64,000 bases of DNA, from positions 62,001 through 126,000 of the forward strand of contig JAYKKM010000008.1 of the NCBI GenBank assembly GCA_035772405.1, in the 5' to 3' direction. The DNA comes from Chrysogorgia sp. JL179-B06. Lineage: Eukaryota; Cnidaria; Anthozoa; Scleralcyonacea; Chrysogorgiidae. Numbering within the stretch: position 1 is the stretch's first letter; each line of letters starts with the position of its first letter. Below, in pieces: positions 9,601-17,404 of the stretch. The notes under the pieces were generated by a model. That model worked only from the letters and a program-made list of their open reading frames with translations. It ran no database searches and had not been told where the DNA came from. The position numbers and the translations under genes are program-made.

Positions 9601-9750
9601 ATGGGTTGGTCTCGAAGATTTAGAAAGCTGGTTCGCAACATTAGAAACTTTTTCAGACGACGTAGCAAACCGAAGACTAATAAAACACACCTGATGCGTT
9701 GGTACACAACAAACCTGATCTATAAAAAACCTAGCGCCCGCATCGAGTAG
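9601..9750 (+). CDS. 49-aa very basic peptide
   Basis: ATG 9601 to TAG 9748-9750, preceded by ACTATA, the same TATA-like element seen before other starts in the cluster. The first half is Arg/Lys-rich and amphipathic (GWSRRFRKLVRNIRNFFRRR), followed by SKPKTNK. This composition fits a DNA-condensing core peptide or a membrane-active peptide. It begins MGWS, so myristoylation is less likely than in the gene before. A T9 run follows at 9751-9759. Confidence 0.55.
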   Translation: MGWSRRFRKLVRNIRNFFRRRSKPKTNKTHLMRWYTTNLIYKKPSARIE

Positions 9751-9773
9751 TTTTTTTTTGTGAGGTTATAGTA
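9751..9773 (+). promoter_or_regulatory. T-run plus start-proximal TATA-like motif
   Basis: TTTTTTTTT (9751-9759) follows the basic-peptide stop. It is followed by GAGGTTATAGTA directly before the ATG at 9774. T-runs of this kind terminate early transcription in poxvirus-like systems; the TATAGTA element recurs before other genes here. The assignment is by analogy. Confidence 0.45.
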
Positions 9774-10541
9774 ATGGCAACCAACTCAGTGCAACTATTT
9801 GATTTCGATGGTCACCAAATCACGACGGCTATGAGTAACGGTGACATATGGTTCAAAGCAAAAGAAGTCGCGAGCGCTCTAGGTTATGCTCGACCAAAAG
9901 ATGCGGTAAACGACCACGTCGAACCTGACTGTAAAACGAAGATGGAGCAGGCCTCATTTATCAACGAACTTGGGGTCTACTCGTTAGTGTTCTCGAGTAA
10001 AATGGAGCGTGCGAAACACTTTGGAAGGTGGGTGCACTCAGAGGTCTTACCAAGCGTTAGAAAAGGTTTAGCTGACGTCGGTCTCAAACACAATCAGTTT
10101 AAAATGATCACTGAGTTCGACCTTCATACGAAAGTTGTTGGTTTTCTTAGGAAATATTATCCAGAAGCTATTTTGATAGCCGCTTGTGGTGAAAATCAAG
10201 ACACCTCGAGTAAAAGAATAAATTCGTGGAAAAAAGGTTACCAACGTGGAACACCCGACTTGATTATTGCCAATGCAAACCGACAGCACAGCGGGCTCGT
10301 GATTGAGTTCAAGAACCCAGGTGGCACAGGTAAGACATCCGAAGAGCAAGACTCTCTGCTACTCAGATACAAATCCGCTGGTTACCTAACGTTGTTGTGC
10401 GACTCGTACGACGACGCTATTACCACGGTAATAAAATATTTCTTTAACGTTGGGTTTCGATGTTCTCAGTGTGCTCGTGAGTTTAAAAATAAAGCGGCGT
10501 TAAGTAGCCACGAGAGACACTACTGTAAAGAGACTTTTTAG
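9774..10541 (+). CDS. Bro-N domain / VRR-NUC endonuclease / zinc-finger fusion
   Basis: 255 aa. Residues 1-105 are a Bro-N (BRO family) domain: FKAKEVASALGYARPKDAVN, then GVYSLVFSSKMERAKHFGRW and EVLPSVRKG. Residues about 125-225 are a VRR-NUC type PD-(D/E)xK nuclease: RGTPDLI with Asp162, LVIEFKNPGG with Glu178 and Lys180, and a Gln192 region. The C-terminus has a C2H2-like finger (CSQCAREFKNKAALSSHERH; Cys230, Cys233, His246, His249/Cys251). All catalytic residues are present. Bro-N binds DNA in baculovirus, phage and NCLDV proteins, and VRR-NUC enzymes cut branched DNA. A role in replication or recombination of the element is therefore plausible. Its 3' end is duplicated in inverted form at 528-707. 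Confidence 0.85.
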   Translation: MATNSVQLFDFDGHQITTAMSNGDIWFKAKEVASALGYARPKDAVNDHVEPDCKTKMEQASFINELGVYSLVFSSKMERAKHFGRWVHSEVLPSVRKGLADVGLKHNQFKMITEFDLHTKVVGFLRKYYPEAILIAACGENQDTSSKRINSWKKGYQRGTPDLIIANANRQHSGLVIEFKNPGGTGKTSEEQDSLLLRYKSAGYLTLLCDSYDDAITTVIKYFFNVGFRCSQCAREFKNKAALSSHERHYCKETF

Positions 10542-10799
10542 ACAACGAGTAATGAGTCGAATTAGCGCTCGTTCTCGTTGTTGAGACGATGCTTGAAGTG
10601 ACAACTGCTCTAGCATTTTTTAAAAACGTTTTTAACTCAATAAAAATATCTGCGAAACTTTCTCTCAGTGAAAATGTTTGTGGAACTCTCTTTATTTCAC
10701 AAACCTTCTGACCACTGTGTGAAAAAATGTTTCTATGACATTGGCGCTTCATGTGACCAATGTATAAATTTAAAAAAGTGGGGTGTGTTGAGAACACCC
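10542..10799. repeat. Convergent spacer whose left part is copied at 528-707
   Basis: The region between the convergent nuclease and thymidine-kinase genes has no frame of note. 10,525-10,705 recurs inverted at 528-707. It holds a short inverted repeat (GCTCGTTCTCGTTGTTGAGA region) and A/T runs, compatible with a two-way terminator. Confidence 0.6.
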
Positions 10800-11372
10800 T
10801 TAATTTTGTGTGGAAGGATGATGACGTCTGCACACTGCACGATATTGCTCAGCACCACCAACAAACGATGGTCCTGGGTTATATCTCCAACTGAATGGTG
10901 CATCAACAGTTGCTCCGCGAGTGTCACTACAAACAGCGCAGTGCGCTTTTAGAAATGTGATGTCGTCCGCTACTGGGAAGAGCGTGTCGAGCTCACCAAT
11001 TCTTTTTAAACGCTCTGTCGCTATGAGACCACAAATAATGACGTGAATGCCAGCTTTAATGTAGCCACGAATAACTGGGAGTAGATCAGAGTACCAATGG
11101 CCTTCATCAATGCCAATGACGTCATAACCAGCTAGTTTGGAAGAACTTGGGAGGTTGGTGATTAACTTCGCAGGTAAACTGTCTGACCCGACAACAATGG
11201 TCTGACGATGTGTGGAGAACGTGTGGTCAGTTCGTCTGGTGTCGCCTGCGTTGTTCATGTAAAGGGCTCTAAGCCCTGATTTACTTAACGTGACTAACCT
11301 GCGAAGAGTCTCTGTTGTTTTTCCTGCAAACATAGGACCAATCACGATTTCTAGTTTACCAACTTTCTTCAT
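10800..11372 (-). CDS. tdk: Thymidine kinase (type II, TK1-like)
   Basis: 190 aa, typical length. It phosphorylates thymidine using ATP in the salvage route to dTTP. The P-loop is GPMFAGKT (residues 12-19) and the catalytic/Walker B motif is DEGHW (89-93; the usual sequence is DEGQF, Glu90 being the base). The lasso and zinc site are C145-x2-C148 and C181-x2-H184. The segment VGGAEQYRAVCRRHH gives the nucleoside-binding Tyr. The start is the ATG at 11372, preceded by GAGGGTATAGTAA. The gene converges on the nuclease gene. TK genes are frequent in poxviruses and other large DNA viruses but unusual in Polintons, so the gene was probably captured. The frame is intact; Gln-to-His in the motif is the only oddity. 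Confidence 0.92.
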   Translation of the reverse strand: MKKVGKLEIVIGPMFAGKTTETLRRLVTLSKSGLRALYMNNAGDTRRTDHTFSTHRQTIVVGSDSLPAKLITNLPSSSKLAGYDVIGIDEGHWYSDLLPVIRGYIKAGIHVIICGLIATERLKRIGELDTLFPVADDITFLKAHCAVCSDTRGATVDAPFSWRYNPGPSFVGGAEQYRAVCRRHHPSTQN

Positions 11373-11390
11373 GGTTACTATACCCTCAGA
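11373..11390 (-). promoter_or_regulatory. Start-proximal TATA-like motif of thymidine kinase
   Basis: The minus strand reads GAGGGTATAGTAACC directly before the ATG at 11372. It nearly repeats GAGGTTATAGTA before the gene at 9774, and resembles GGGAGTATAACATA before the gene at 12096 and GGAGTAGTATAAGTG before 13280. Confidence 0.5.
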
Positions 11391-11403
11391 GAAATATTAT
11401 TTT

Positions 11404-12096
11404 TTATTGTGGTGGTGGAGACCGTCGTTCGTTGTCAAATAACCGCTTAGTCTCCAAGTTTTTAATATGGGACTGCGAGCTCTCATGTCTCAAGTGATGC
11501 ATTAGGCTACAGATGTCCATATCGCATGGGTGGCACGTGTACGCCTCTACACCACTCATAGAATACTGGTGGATAGATGACCTTATGTGGTCGTCGATGT
11601 CGCCCGCACTCACTATATCGTAACACCCCGCCACACAAGCGTTAACGTCGCGGTTTGCGGCGAGCTCTAGCCACGCTTTGAGTTTGGTTGGGCATGGTTT
11701 CCATAGAATGGCCGCTAAGAACACTTCGAGGAAGTTACCGAGTAACGTAGCGGTGGACTCACAAGGGTTGCTCAAGTAGACACCACCTGCTAACATGAGG
11801 TATTTGAATGGTGAGTAACACCGCACAGGGATTTGGCCAGCTATGATGTCAGCCATCTCGTTGGCTATATCTTCTTCAAGATTGATCCAAGCGATGTGAA
11901 GACACTTCGTAAAGGAAAACTTAGAACCATGTCGCATTAACAACCCTTCGCCTCTGGGGTCGAACAGTGTGTAGATTGATAAGTACTCTTTTAAGACGTC
12001 GGGTCCAGAGGCGTCTTGTGGGACAGACACGTTGATAAAGTCGTTTCTCCGCAAGTAGACAAGATCCGCTCCGCTAACCTCTCGGGCTTGAGTCAT
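11404..12096 (-). CDS. Unknown 230-aa protein upstream of thymidine kinase
   Basis: An intact frame from ATG 12096 with the start-proximal motif GGGAGTATAACATA. I recognise no family. The protein is mostly helical, with a hydrophobic middle (STATLLGNFLEVFLAAILW) and a Cys/His cluster near the C-terminus (TCHPCDMDICSLMHHLRH) that could bind zinc. The end is Pro-rich (RRSPPPQ). Only 31 nt separate its stop from the thymidine-kinase start, so the two are probably a transcription pair, with this gene first. Confidence 0.65.
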   Translation of the reverse strand: MTQAREVSGADLVYLRRNDFINVSVPQDASGPDVLKEYLSIYTLFDPRGEGLLMRHGSKFSFTKCLHIAWINLEEDIANEMADIIAGQIPVRCYSPFKYLMLAGGVYLSNPCESTATLLGNFLEVFLAAILWKPCPTKLKAWLELAANRDVNACVAGCYDIVSAGDIDDHIRSSIHQYSMSGVEAYTCHPCDMDICSLMHHLRHESSQSHIKNLETKRLFDNERRSPPPQ

Positions 12097-12226
12097 TATG
12101 TTATACTCCCAGAAAAAATCCTAATTTTTAGTGCGTTTGGTTTGGGACTGTGAGATACCTGTGAGGTCAACTGTGAGACACCTGTGAGGTCAACTGTGAG
12201 TAAGATAACACGCGATAGTGTATTAG
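12097..12226. promoter_or_regulatory. Divergent promoter region with 23-bp direct repeats
   Basis: The 130 bp between divergent genes (ATGs at 12096 minus and 12227 plus) contain ACTGTGAGATACCTGTGAGG-type 23-bp units at 12147-12169 and 12170-12192 plus a partial third (12193-12200). Exact-spaced direct repeats between divergent starts look like protein-binding sites. Both starts also have TATA-like boxes. Confidence 0.55.
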
Positions 12227-12571
12227 ATGGTTGAAGACTCACAGACGGCTGTCGAAGCAAAGATTACGGCCGATGTGAAGAGTGTTAAGGTGAAGGACCC
12301 AAAGCGTGTCGCCGCTGGCAAAAAGTTGGCTGAGATATCGAAAGCTGCGAAAGAAAAGAAAATGCGTGAAATGATAGTCAACGAAGAACAGGGTAGTGAG
12401 TGGAGCTATGGTTACATTGTCGGAACACTTGGTGTTATCATCGCCGCTGCTTCGCTATGGTACACAATTAGCAGTGAAAAAGAGACGCGATTAGAGCCTG
12501 TGAGTACTACAGCACCCGCGTCAGAAAGTTATAGAACTCGTCGTCCAACATTAGACACATTTGACTCTTGA
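12227..12571 (+). CDS. Small basic protein with one transmembrane helix
   Basis: 114 aa. The N-terminal half is Lys-rich with the block VKDPKRVAAGKKLAEISKAA, a motif I associate with a small-protein family of cnidarian Polinton-like elements. A single membrane helix follows (about residues 66-83, YIVGTLGVIIAAASLWYTI), then a Thr/Ser-rich tail. Basic plus anchored suggests contact between nucleic acid and a membrane or capsid. It leads a run of three small membrane-protein genes with gaps of 4-15 nt. Confidence 0.7.
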   Translation: MVEDSQTAVEAKITADVKSVKVKDPKRVAAGKKLAEISKAAKEKKMREMIVNEEQGSEWSYGYIVGTLGVIIAAASLWYTISSEKETRLEPVSTTAPASESYRTRRPTLDTFDS

Positions 12572-12586
12572 ACAAAACACACGACA

Positions 12587-12829
12587 ATGTATATGACTGC
12601 GATCGATCGAAAAGAACTTATGAACGAATTGTACGACGCGCTACTTGTTACGACTGGTGCTGTGGTAGTTAGCATGATTTCTAAAAAGGCTTTGGGAGAA
12701 CCATTGGGAACACCAGAGACAGTGAAGGGCACAGTGAAACTCGCTGCAGCTGTTGGTGCAGGAACGCTGTTAGTAAAATGGTTACAATCGAAAAAGTGGA
12801 TACCGACAGACCCATTCAAATCAATGTAA
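12587..12829 (+). CDS. 80-aa membrane protein
   Basis: ATG 12587. Two hydrophobic stretches (ALLVTTGAVVVSMIS and VKLAAAVGAGTLLVKWL) flank a polar loop with GEPLGTPETVKG. The C-terminus is WIPTDPFKSM. The GEPL-TPE and PTDP pieces look conserved among relatives of this element type, but I know no function. It sits between two other small membrane-protein genes in one probable transcription unit. Confidence 0.65.
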   Translation: MYMTAIDRKELMNELYDALLVTTGAVVVSMISKKALGEPLGTPETVKGTVKLAAAVGAGTLLVKWLQSKKWIPTDPFKSM

Positions 12830-12833
12830 GTTA

Positions 12834-13253
12834 ATGGTGAGTGTTGTGGCTGGAGGGATTTTTAATGCAGTGGCTTTTGCAGGCGCTGGCTTTATGTTTT
12901 CGAAGTTTAATCATTCAGGTTATGAAGCTGAGATGAAAAGACACAACCATGCGTTGGAGCGGTTAGCCAGTGCGAAAGAAGTGTGGTATGAAAACGAAAT
13001 CGCTAAGAAAGATCAGATCCAGCGTTTGCGACAACAGCTCTCTGACGCTAATGCTGACATCAATGACACAAACCACGCGTTGGAAGAACTTAGAAGCGTA
13101 ATGACTATTCACTACAGCGGTCGAGTGTTCACTGAGAGTCCGAAGATTGCGGATTACTACCAACCGAGTGCGGAAATGAAGGAATACCAATTGTTGTTTG
13201 TTGGTGCGCTAGGTTTGGGTAGTGGAATAGCGGTGTGGGTACTCACTCGATAA
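12834..13253 (+). CDS. 139-aa protein with terminal membrane helices and central coiled coil
   Basis: The start at 12834 is 4 nt after the previous stop. A hydrophobic N-terminal segment (VVAGGIFNAVAFAGAGFMFS), a charged coiled-coil centre (residues about 35-90), a conserved-looking SDYYQPS-type piece (IADYYQPSAEMKEYQ) and a C-terminal membrane helix (LLFVGALGLGSGIAVWVL) are visible. This hairpin-like topology with both ends in a membrane recurs in cnidarian Polinton-like elements by my recollection. Function unknown; probably a virion-membrane or entry-stage protein, by inference. Confidence 0.65.
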   Translation: MVSVVAGGIFNAVAFAGAGFMFSKFNHSGYEAEMKRHNHALERLASAKEVWYENEIAKKDQIQRLRQQLSDANADINDTNHALEELRSVMTIHYSGRVFTESPKIADYYQPSAEMKEYQLLFVGALGLGSGIAVWVLTR

Positions 13254-13279
13254 AAAAAAATGTTGGAGTAGTATAAGTG

Positions 13280-13849
13280 ATGGACAAACTTATGAGGCAG
13301 ATGAGTTATGGCTTGACAATTGATGAGATCGCGAATGAGACGCAAATTGAGTGTGGAGGTATCTTCAGGATTCACTACTGCTCGGATTGTGACATTGTGA
13401 AAGGCGTGACTGACTGCGGTGGGTACGCGTGTCCAAAGTGTGGCGACATCGAATGGGGCTACGTCCAGAGTTATAGTGACATGAGACTCACACAACTAAA
13501 AAGCGTTCACAAACGGTCTTGGTGGATGGGGAGGAGACTACGGAATGTTGTGAAGGGTGAGCACCTTGAGTTGATAAAAGAGGACTTCTTGAAAGTTGTC
13601 AATGTGTTGTACTCATGCAATTTGATAAAGGGTAGAAACGTTAGCAGATATGGGTACTACATTATTAGGTTGTGTCATAGAAGACAACTCGAGACACTCA
13701 AGAAGGTGTTAGACCTTAAAGACGGAAAGGTGAAAGAGAAGTTTGACGATAATCTGTTTGGGGTGGTGTACCCAAAGTTGGGATGGCGTGAAAGTAGCGA
13801 TCGTTATCACAACGAGTGGCTTAGGAAAAAAAATAAGTGTAGTATATAG
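13280..13849 (+). CDS. Zinc-ribbon protein, probable VLTF3-like late transcription factor
   Basis: The start is the ATG at 13280; a GTG at 13277 is also in frame but the TATA-like box GGAGTAGTATAAGTG sits right before the ATG. Residues about 30-60 form a zinc ribbon (C-x2-C in HYCSDCD and C-x2-C in YACPKCGD) followed by a helical domain with many basic residues (SVHKRSWWMGRRLRN; YGYYIIRLCHRRQLETLKKVL). This order and size match the VLTF3-like late transcription factor of poxviruses, other NCLDVs and many Polintons. If right, it would direct transcription from the start-proximal motif of the late genes. The assignment rests on pattern, not on a search. Confidence 0.6.
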   Translation: MDKLMRQMSYGLTIDEIANETQIECGGIFRIHYCSDCDIVKGVTDCGGYACPKCGDIEWGYVQSYSDMRLTQLKSVHKRSWWMGRRLRNVVKGEHLELIKEDFLKVVNVLYSCNLIKGRNVSRYGYYIIRLCHRRQLETLKKVLDLKDGKVKEKFDDNLFGVVYPKLGWRESSDRYHNEWLRKKNKCSI

Positions 13850-13854
13850 AAGCC
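13835..13854 (+). promoter_or_regulatory. TATA-like box before the polymerase start
   Basis: AAGTGTAGTATATAGAAGCC precedes ATG 13855. It overlaps the 3' end of the zinc-ribbon gene, so the polymerase has essentially no spacer. It belongs to the same start-proximal motif set as 9762-9773 and 11375-11388. Confidence 0.45.
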
Positions 13855-16760
13855 ATGGGCGACGTCACAGAAAACTCGCTCGCTAGAACTGGTGCAGCCG
13901 TTGTAAATCCGCTAACAGGTAGAGCAGTCAACGTTCATGGGCGAGTCTACAATCAACTTGTTAGAGATGGTGTTTTTAGTGACACGACAAATGCGACTAT
14001 TGTTAATCCACTGACAAACAGACGAGTTAACGTTGGTAGTCGGACGCATAACCGTCTTGTTAGAAATCAGGAAGCACAATCCACAGTTGAAGACCATAGC
14101 CCACGGCTGTTGGATCGAGCGTTGAGAGGGTTCACAAGGTCTTATGGAGTCGAGGTGGTTAACGCCAGAGACATCAACCAGGTAAACGCGACTAGAGGCG
14201 CTGTCATTAACCTTTTGAGACGTGAGTTGGGTGAGACCAACGGAATGAAAGTGGTAGAGACAGTTAAGGTCACTTTTGAGAAAGCTTTAGAGCTCGATAA
14301 GACCACATACAAAACTGCCTACTTTAACAGCGGAACGTTTGTCGTCATTAATGAGCATGATATTGAGGATGTTGCCAATCGTGGATCGGAACAGATTTTG
14401 ACGCGGATATCTGGGTGGTTATCTGAGGGGTCTGGATGGACTATCGACAAAATAGACGCACACTACGTTAATATTGCTATTTATAGACCTTTGAATGGGA
14501 GTAGCTACATTGCGTTGCCAAAGGAGCTGCGCAACAGTATGAAGGGCTTGATAAACGTAAATAATGGGGATGATAACGAGTGCTTTAGATGGTGTCACCT
14601 TGCACATAAGTTTCCTGTTGGAAAAAACTCTGATAGAACGTCAAAGTACGTCAGCCACATCAGTGAGCTGAATTACGATGGGATTGACTTCCCAGTCACA
14701 CTCAAAGATTACAACAAGATCGAAAAGGCTAACGAAATTAGCATTAATGTTTTTGGGTACGAAAATAAGCAGCCATTCCCTGTGTACGTTTCTAAGGAGG
14801 CGTACCCTGACCATATGGACCTACTGTTGATAACTACCGATAGCGACAAGCATGACTATGTGTATATTCGCGATTTCAACAAATTCATGTACCGCCAGAC
14901 AGAGCATAAGGCGAGAAAGCATTTTTGTAGGTATTGTCTGCAGTGTTTTAGTCGCGAGGACGTGCTTGAACGCCATGTGGAAGTATGTTTGGTCATTAAT
15001 GGGAAGCAAGCTATTAAAATGCCACAAAAAGGTGCGAAAGTGAAATACGAGAATTTTAGTAGACAGCTAAATGTACCATTTGTGGTGTACGCAGACTTCG
15101 AGGCTATCACACAGAAGGTGTACACAGCGGCACCATCAAGCGAGCGTAGCTACACAAATGCCTACCAGAGGCACGTTGACTGTGGTTATGGGTATAAACT
15201 AGTTTGTTGCTATGACAACGAGTACAGTAAGCCAGTGAAAGTGTATCGCGGTGAAAACGCAGTTAACAAGTTCATTGGGGAAATGTTAGAAATTGTCGAA
15301 TATTGTAAAGAGACATCTGAGAGTCACTTTAACAAAGAAATGATACTAACTGATGACGATAAACAAGATTTTGACGAGGCCAAGAGTTGTCACATTTGCA
15401 GTGTTAAGTACACTGGCGCTGACGTTAGAGTGAGAGACCACTGTCACGTGTCAGGTAAGTACAGAGGGTCCGCACATCGCGACTGTAACGTGAACTTTAA
15501 GTTGACTGACAAAATTCCTGTGATCTTTCATAACTTACGCGGTTACGATAGCCATTTCATTATGCAGGAGATTGGCAAGTTTGGTCAAGACATTAATGTG
15601 ATACCAAACAACATGGAGAAGTACATGGCGTTCATGCTTGGAAAAAACTTGGTATTTTTGGACAGCTTTCAGTTCATGAGTAGTGGTCTAGACAACTTGG
15701 TGAAGAACCTACCAAGGGGCGCTTTCAAATACACGTCAGAAGTGTTTCACGACGACGGGTTGACACTTATGACAAGAAAGGGGGTCTATCCCTTGGAAAT
15801 CTACAGTTGTATGTGAATCTTGGATTGAAAATCAAAAAGGTGCATAGGGTCCTACAGTTTGACCAGTCCAAGTGGTTGGGCAAGTACATCGACTTTAACA
15901 CAGTCAAAAGAACCGCGGCTAAGAACGCTTTCGAGAAGGATTTCTTCAAGTTGATGAACAACAGCGTGTTTGGGAAAACAATGGAAAATTTGAGGAAGCG
16001 TGTGGACGTAAGATTAGTGACCACTGCGAAGAAATTTAAAAAGCTTGTCTCAAAGCCGACGTTTGTGTCTTGCAAGATATTTAGCGAGAACTTAGTCGCT
16101 GTCCATAAAGTTAAAGAAACGCTGACACTAAATCGACCTGCATATGTGGGTATGTGCATACTAGACTTGAGTAAAACGTTGATGTACAATTTTCACTATA
16201 ATTATATTATGAAAAAGTACTCTAGCGACACCTGTAGATTGCACTTCACTGACACTGACAGTCTGTTGTACTCGATCAAAACTGACGACGTTTATTCCGA
16301 CTTTATGATGGAGTGCGAAAAGTTCGACAATAGCGACTACCCCGCAGACAGCCCATTCGCTTTTAAAGAGAATAAGAAAGTTATTGGGAAGATGAAGGAC
16401 GAGTGCGCTGGAACGCCGATTATCGAGTTCGTTGGGTTGCGCAGTAAAATGTATAGTTATTTGAAAGAGGATGGAGGTGGTGGGAAAACCGCTAAAGGTA
16501 TTAGAAAGAATATAATTAAAAAGGTAATCAGACACGAAGATTACAAAAGTGTTTTACTCGAGCAGAAACAGTTGCGACACACAATGAAGACCATTAGAAG
16601 TGTCAAACATCAGCTAGGTAGTTACGAAATTAATAAAGTGTCGCTATCCTGTTTTGATGATAAACGATACCTTTTAGAAAATGGCATTGACTCCTACGCA
16701 TATGGTCACAAAAACATTGAAGCGAGAGACACCACTGAAAATAGTGAGCAAACGGACTAA
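13855..16760 (+). pseudogene. Protein-primed type B DNA polymerase with internal deletion
   Basis: Part 1 (13855-15816, 653 codons): two NPLTxRxVNV repeats near the N-terminus (residues about 18-40 and 47-68), as in other Polinton polymerases. Then a Cys finger (HFCRYCLQCFSREDVLERH), Exo I (VVYADFEAI), a Cys/His cluster (CHIC.., RDHCHVSGKYRG), Exo II (FHNLRGYDSHF) and LDSFQFMSS. It ends a few codons after GVYPLEIY. Part 2 (15807-16760, other frame): starts at the NLQLYVNLGLKIKKVHRVLQF block, then motif B (NNSVFGKTMEN) and motif C (FTDTDSLLY), and a C-terminal block. Compared with the family, roughly 200 residues are missing at 15,800-15,815, including motif A with a catalytic Asp. The frame also changes there. 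The gene cannot make an active polymerase; exonuclease motifs are intact. Confidence 0.92.
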
Positions 16761-16845
16761 TTCGCGAAACGACTGGCTATTTGCTAGTCAATGTTGTTAG
16801 CCAATCAAAAGAGCACCATTTCGCTATCCATTTGGATAAAACATC

Positions 16846-16877
16846 ACCACTAGAATCAAAATCTGGTGGTTTTTTTT
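16846..16877 (+). terminator. Stem-loop with T8 after the polymerase gene
   Basis: ACCACTAGA..TCTGGTGGT (8 of 9 pairs) followed by TTTTTTTT. It stands 85 nt after the polymerase stop. It looks like a transcription-end signal; T-run termination is also used in poxvirus-like systems. Function inferred. Confidence 0.4.
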
Positions 16878-16924
16878 CGCGCGTGAATTGAGACAACGGC
16901 AGAGCGCGTCGGTCGTAGTTTGTT

Positions 16925-17105
16925 GAACAAAAATGCGAAAATGTTGAAATGACACTTTCTATTTTTTAAATATGTGAAAATGATGAAACGACACTCTCTA
17001 TTTTTTAAATATGCGAAAATGTTGAAATGACACTTTCTATTTTCCCTAAATGTAATTTGACATAAATTTGTGAAAATGTTGAAACGAACACTTTCTATTT
17101 TTTAA
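16925..17105. repeat. About 43-bp tandem repeats downstream of polymerase
   Basis: Four degenerate copies of a unit containing GCGAAAATGTTGAAATGACA followed by CTTTCTATTTTTTAAATATG. Short subterminal tandem repeats are common near Polinton ends, so this may be the right subterminal region of the element. Confidence 0.75.
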
Positions 17106-17233
17106 ATGTGGCTGAAATAACACCAAATTTAGCGAAAATCACGATTTGGTATTGTTTCGTTAGTCTCGCGTGTGTTTGACATCAATTGAGTAGAAAACGT
17201 GGGAGGGGTGTCTAGATTGACTAACGATTGCCG

Positions 17234-17404
17234 TAGTAGTATAGAGGGTGGGGCTGTGAGCTTATTCGATGTTAATCGTAAATATAATACCAAAACATCG
17301 CCAAATTTGTCGAGTCGTGACTTGGCACAAATTTGGTGATGTTTTGGTATTTATATTTACGGTTGACGTCGAATGAGCTCGCAGCCCCACCCTCTATACT
17401 ACTA
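17234..17404. repeat. 171-bp imperfect palindrome abutting the minisatellite
   Basis: Arms of about 78 bp (outer end TAGTAGTATAGAGGGTGGGG) are nearly exact reverse complements around a short loop near 17,319. Its last base is the first base of the minisatellite's first ATGTTGG unit. It is either a foldback MITE or a hairpin formed by an element terminus. No duplication flanks were recognised. Confidence 0.85.

Noticed and set aside
11404..12096. Packaging ATPase candidate
   Set aside because: No Walker A (GxxxxGK[ST]) or Walker B motif is present in the protein.
13277..13279. GTG start for the zinc-ribbon protein
   Set aside because: Eukaryotic/viral context favours the ATG at 13280, which is directly preceded by the recurring TATA-like motif.
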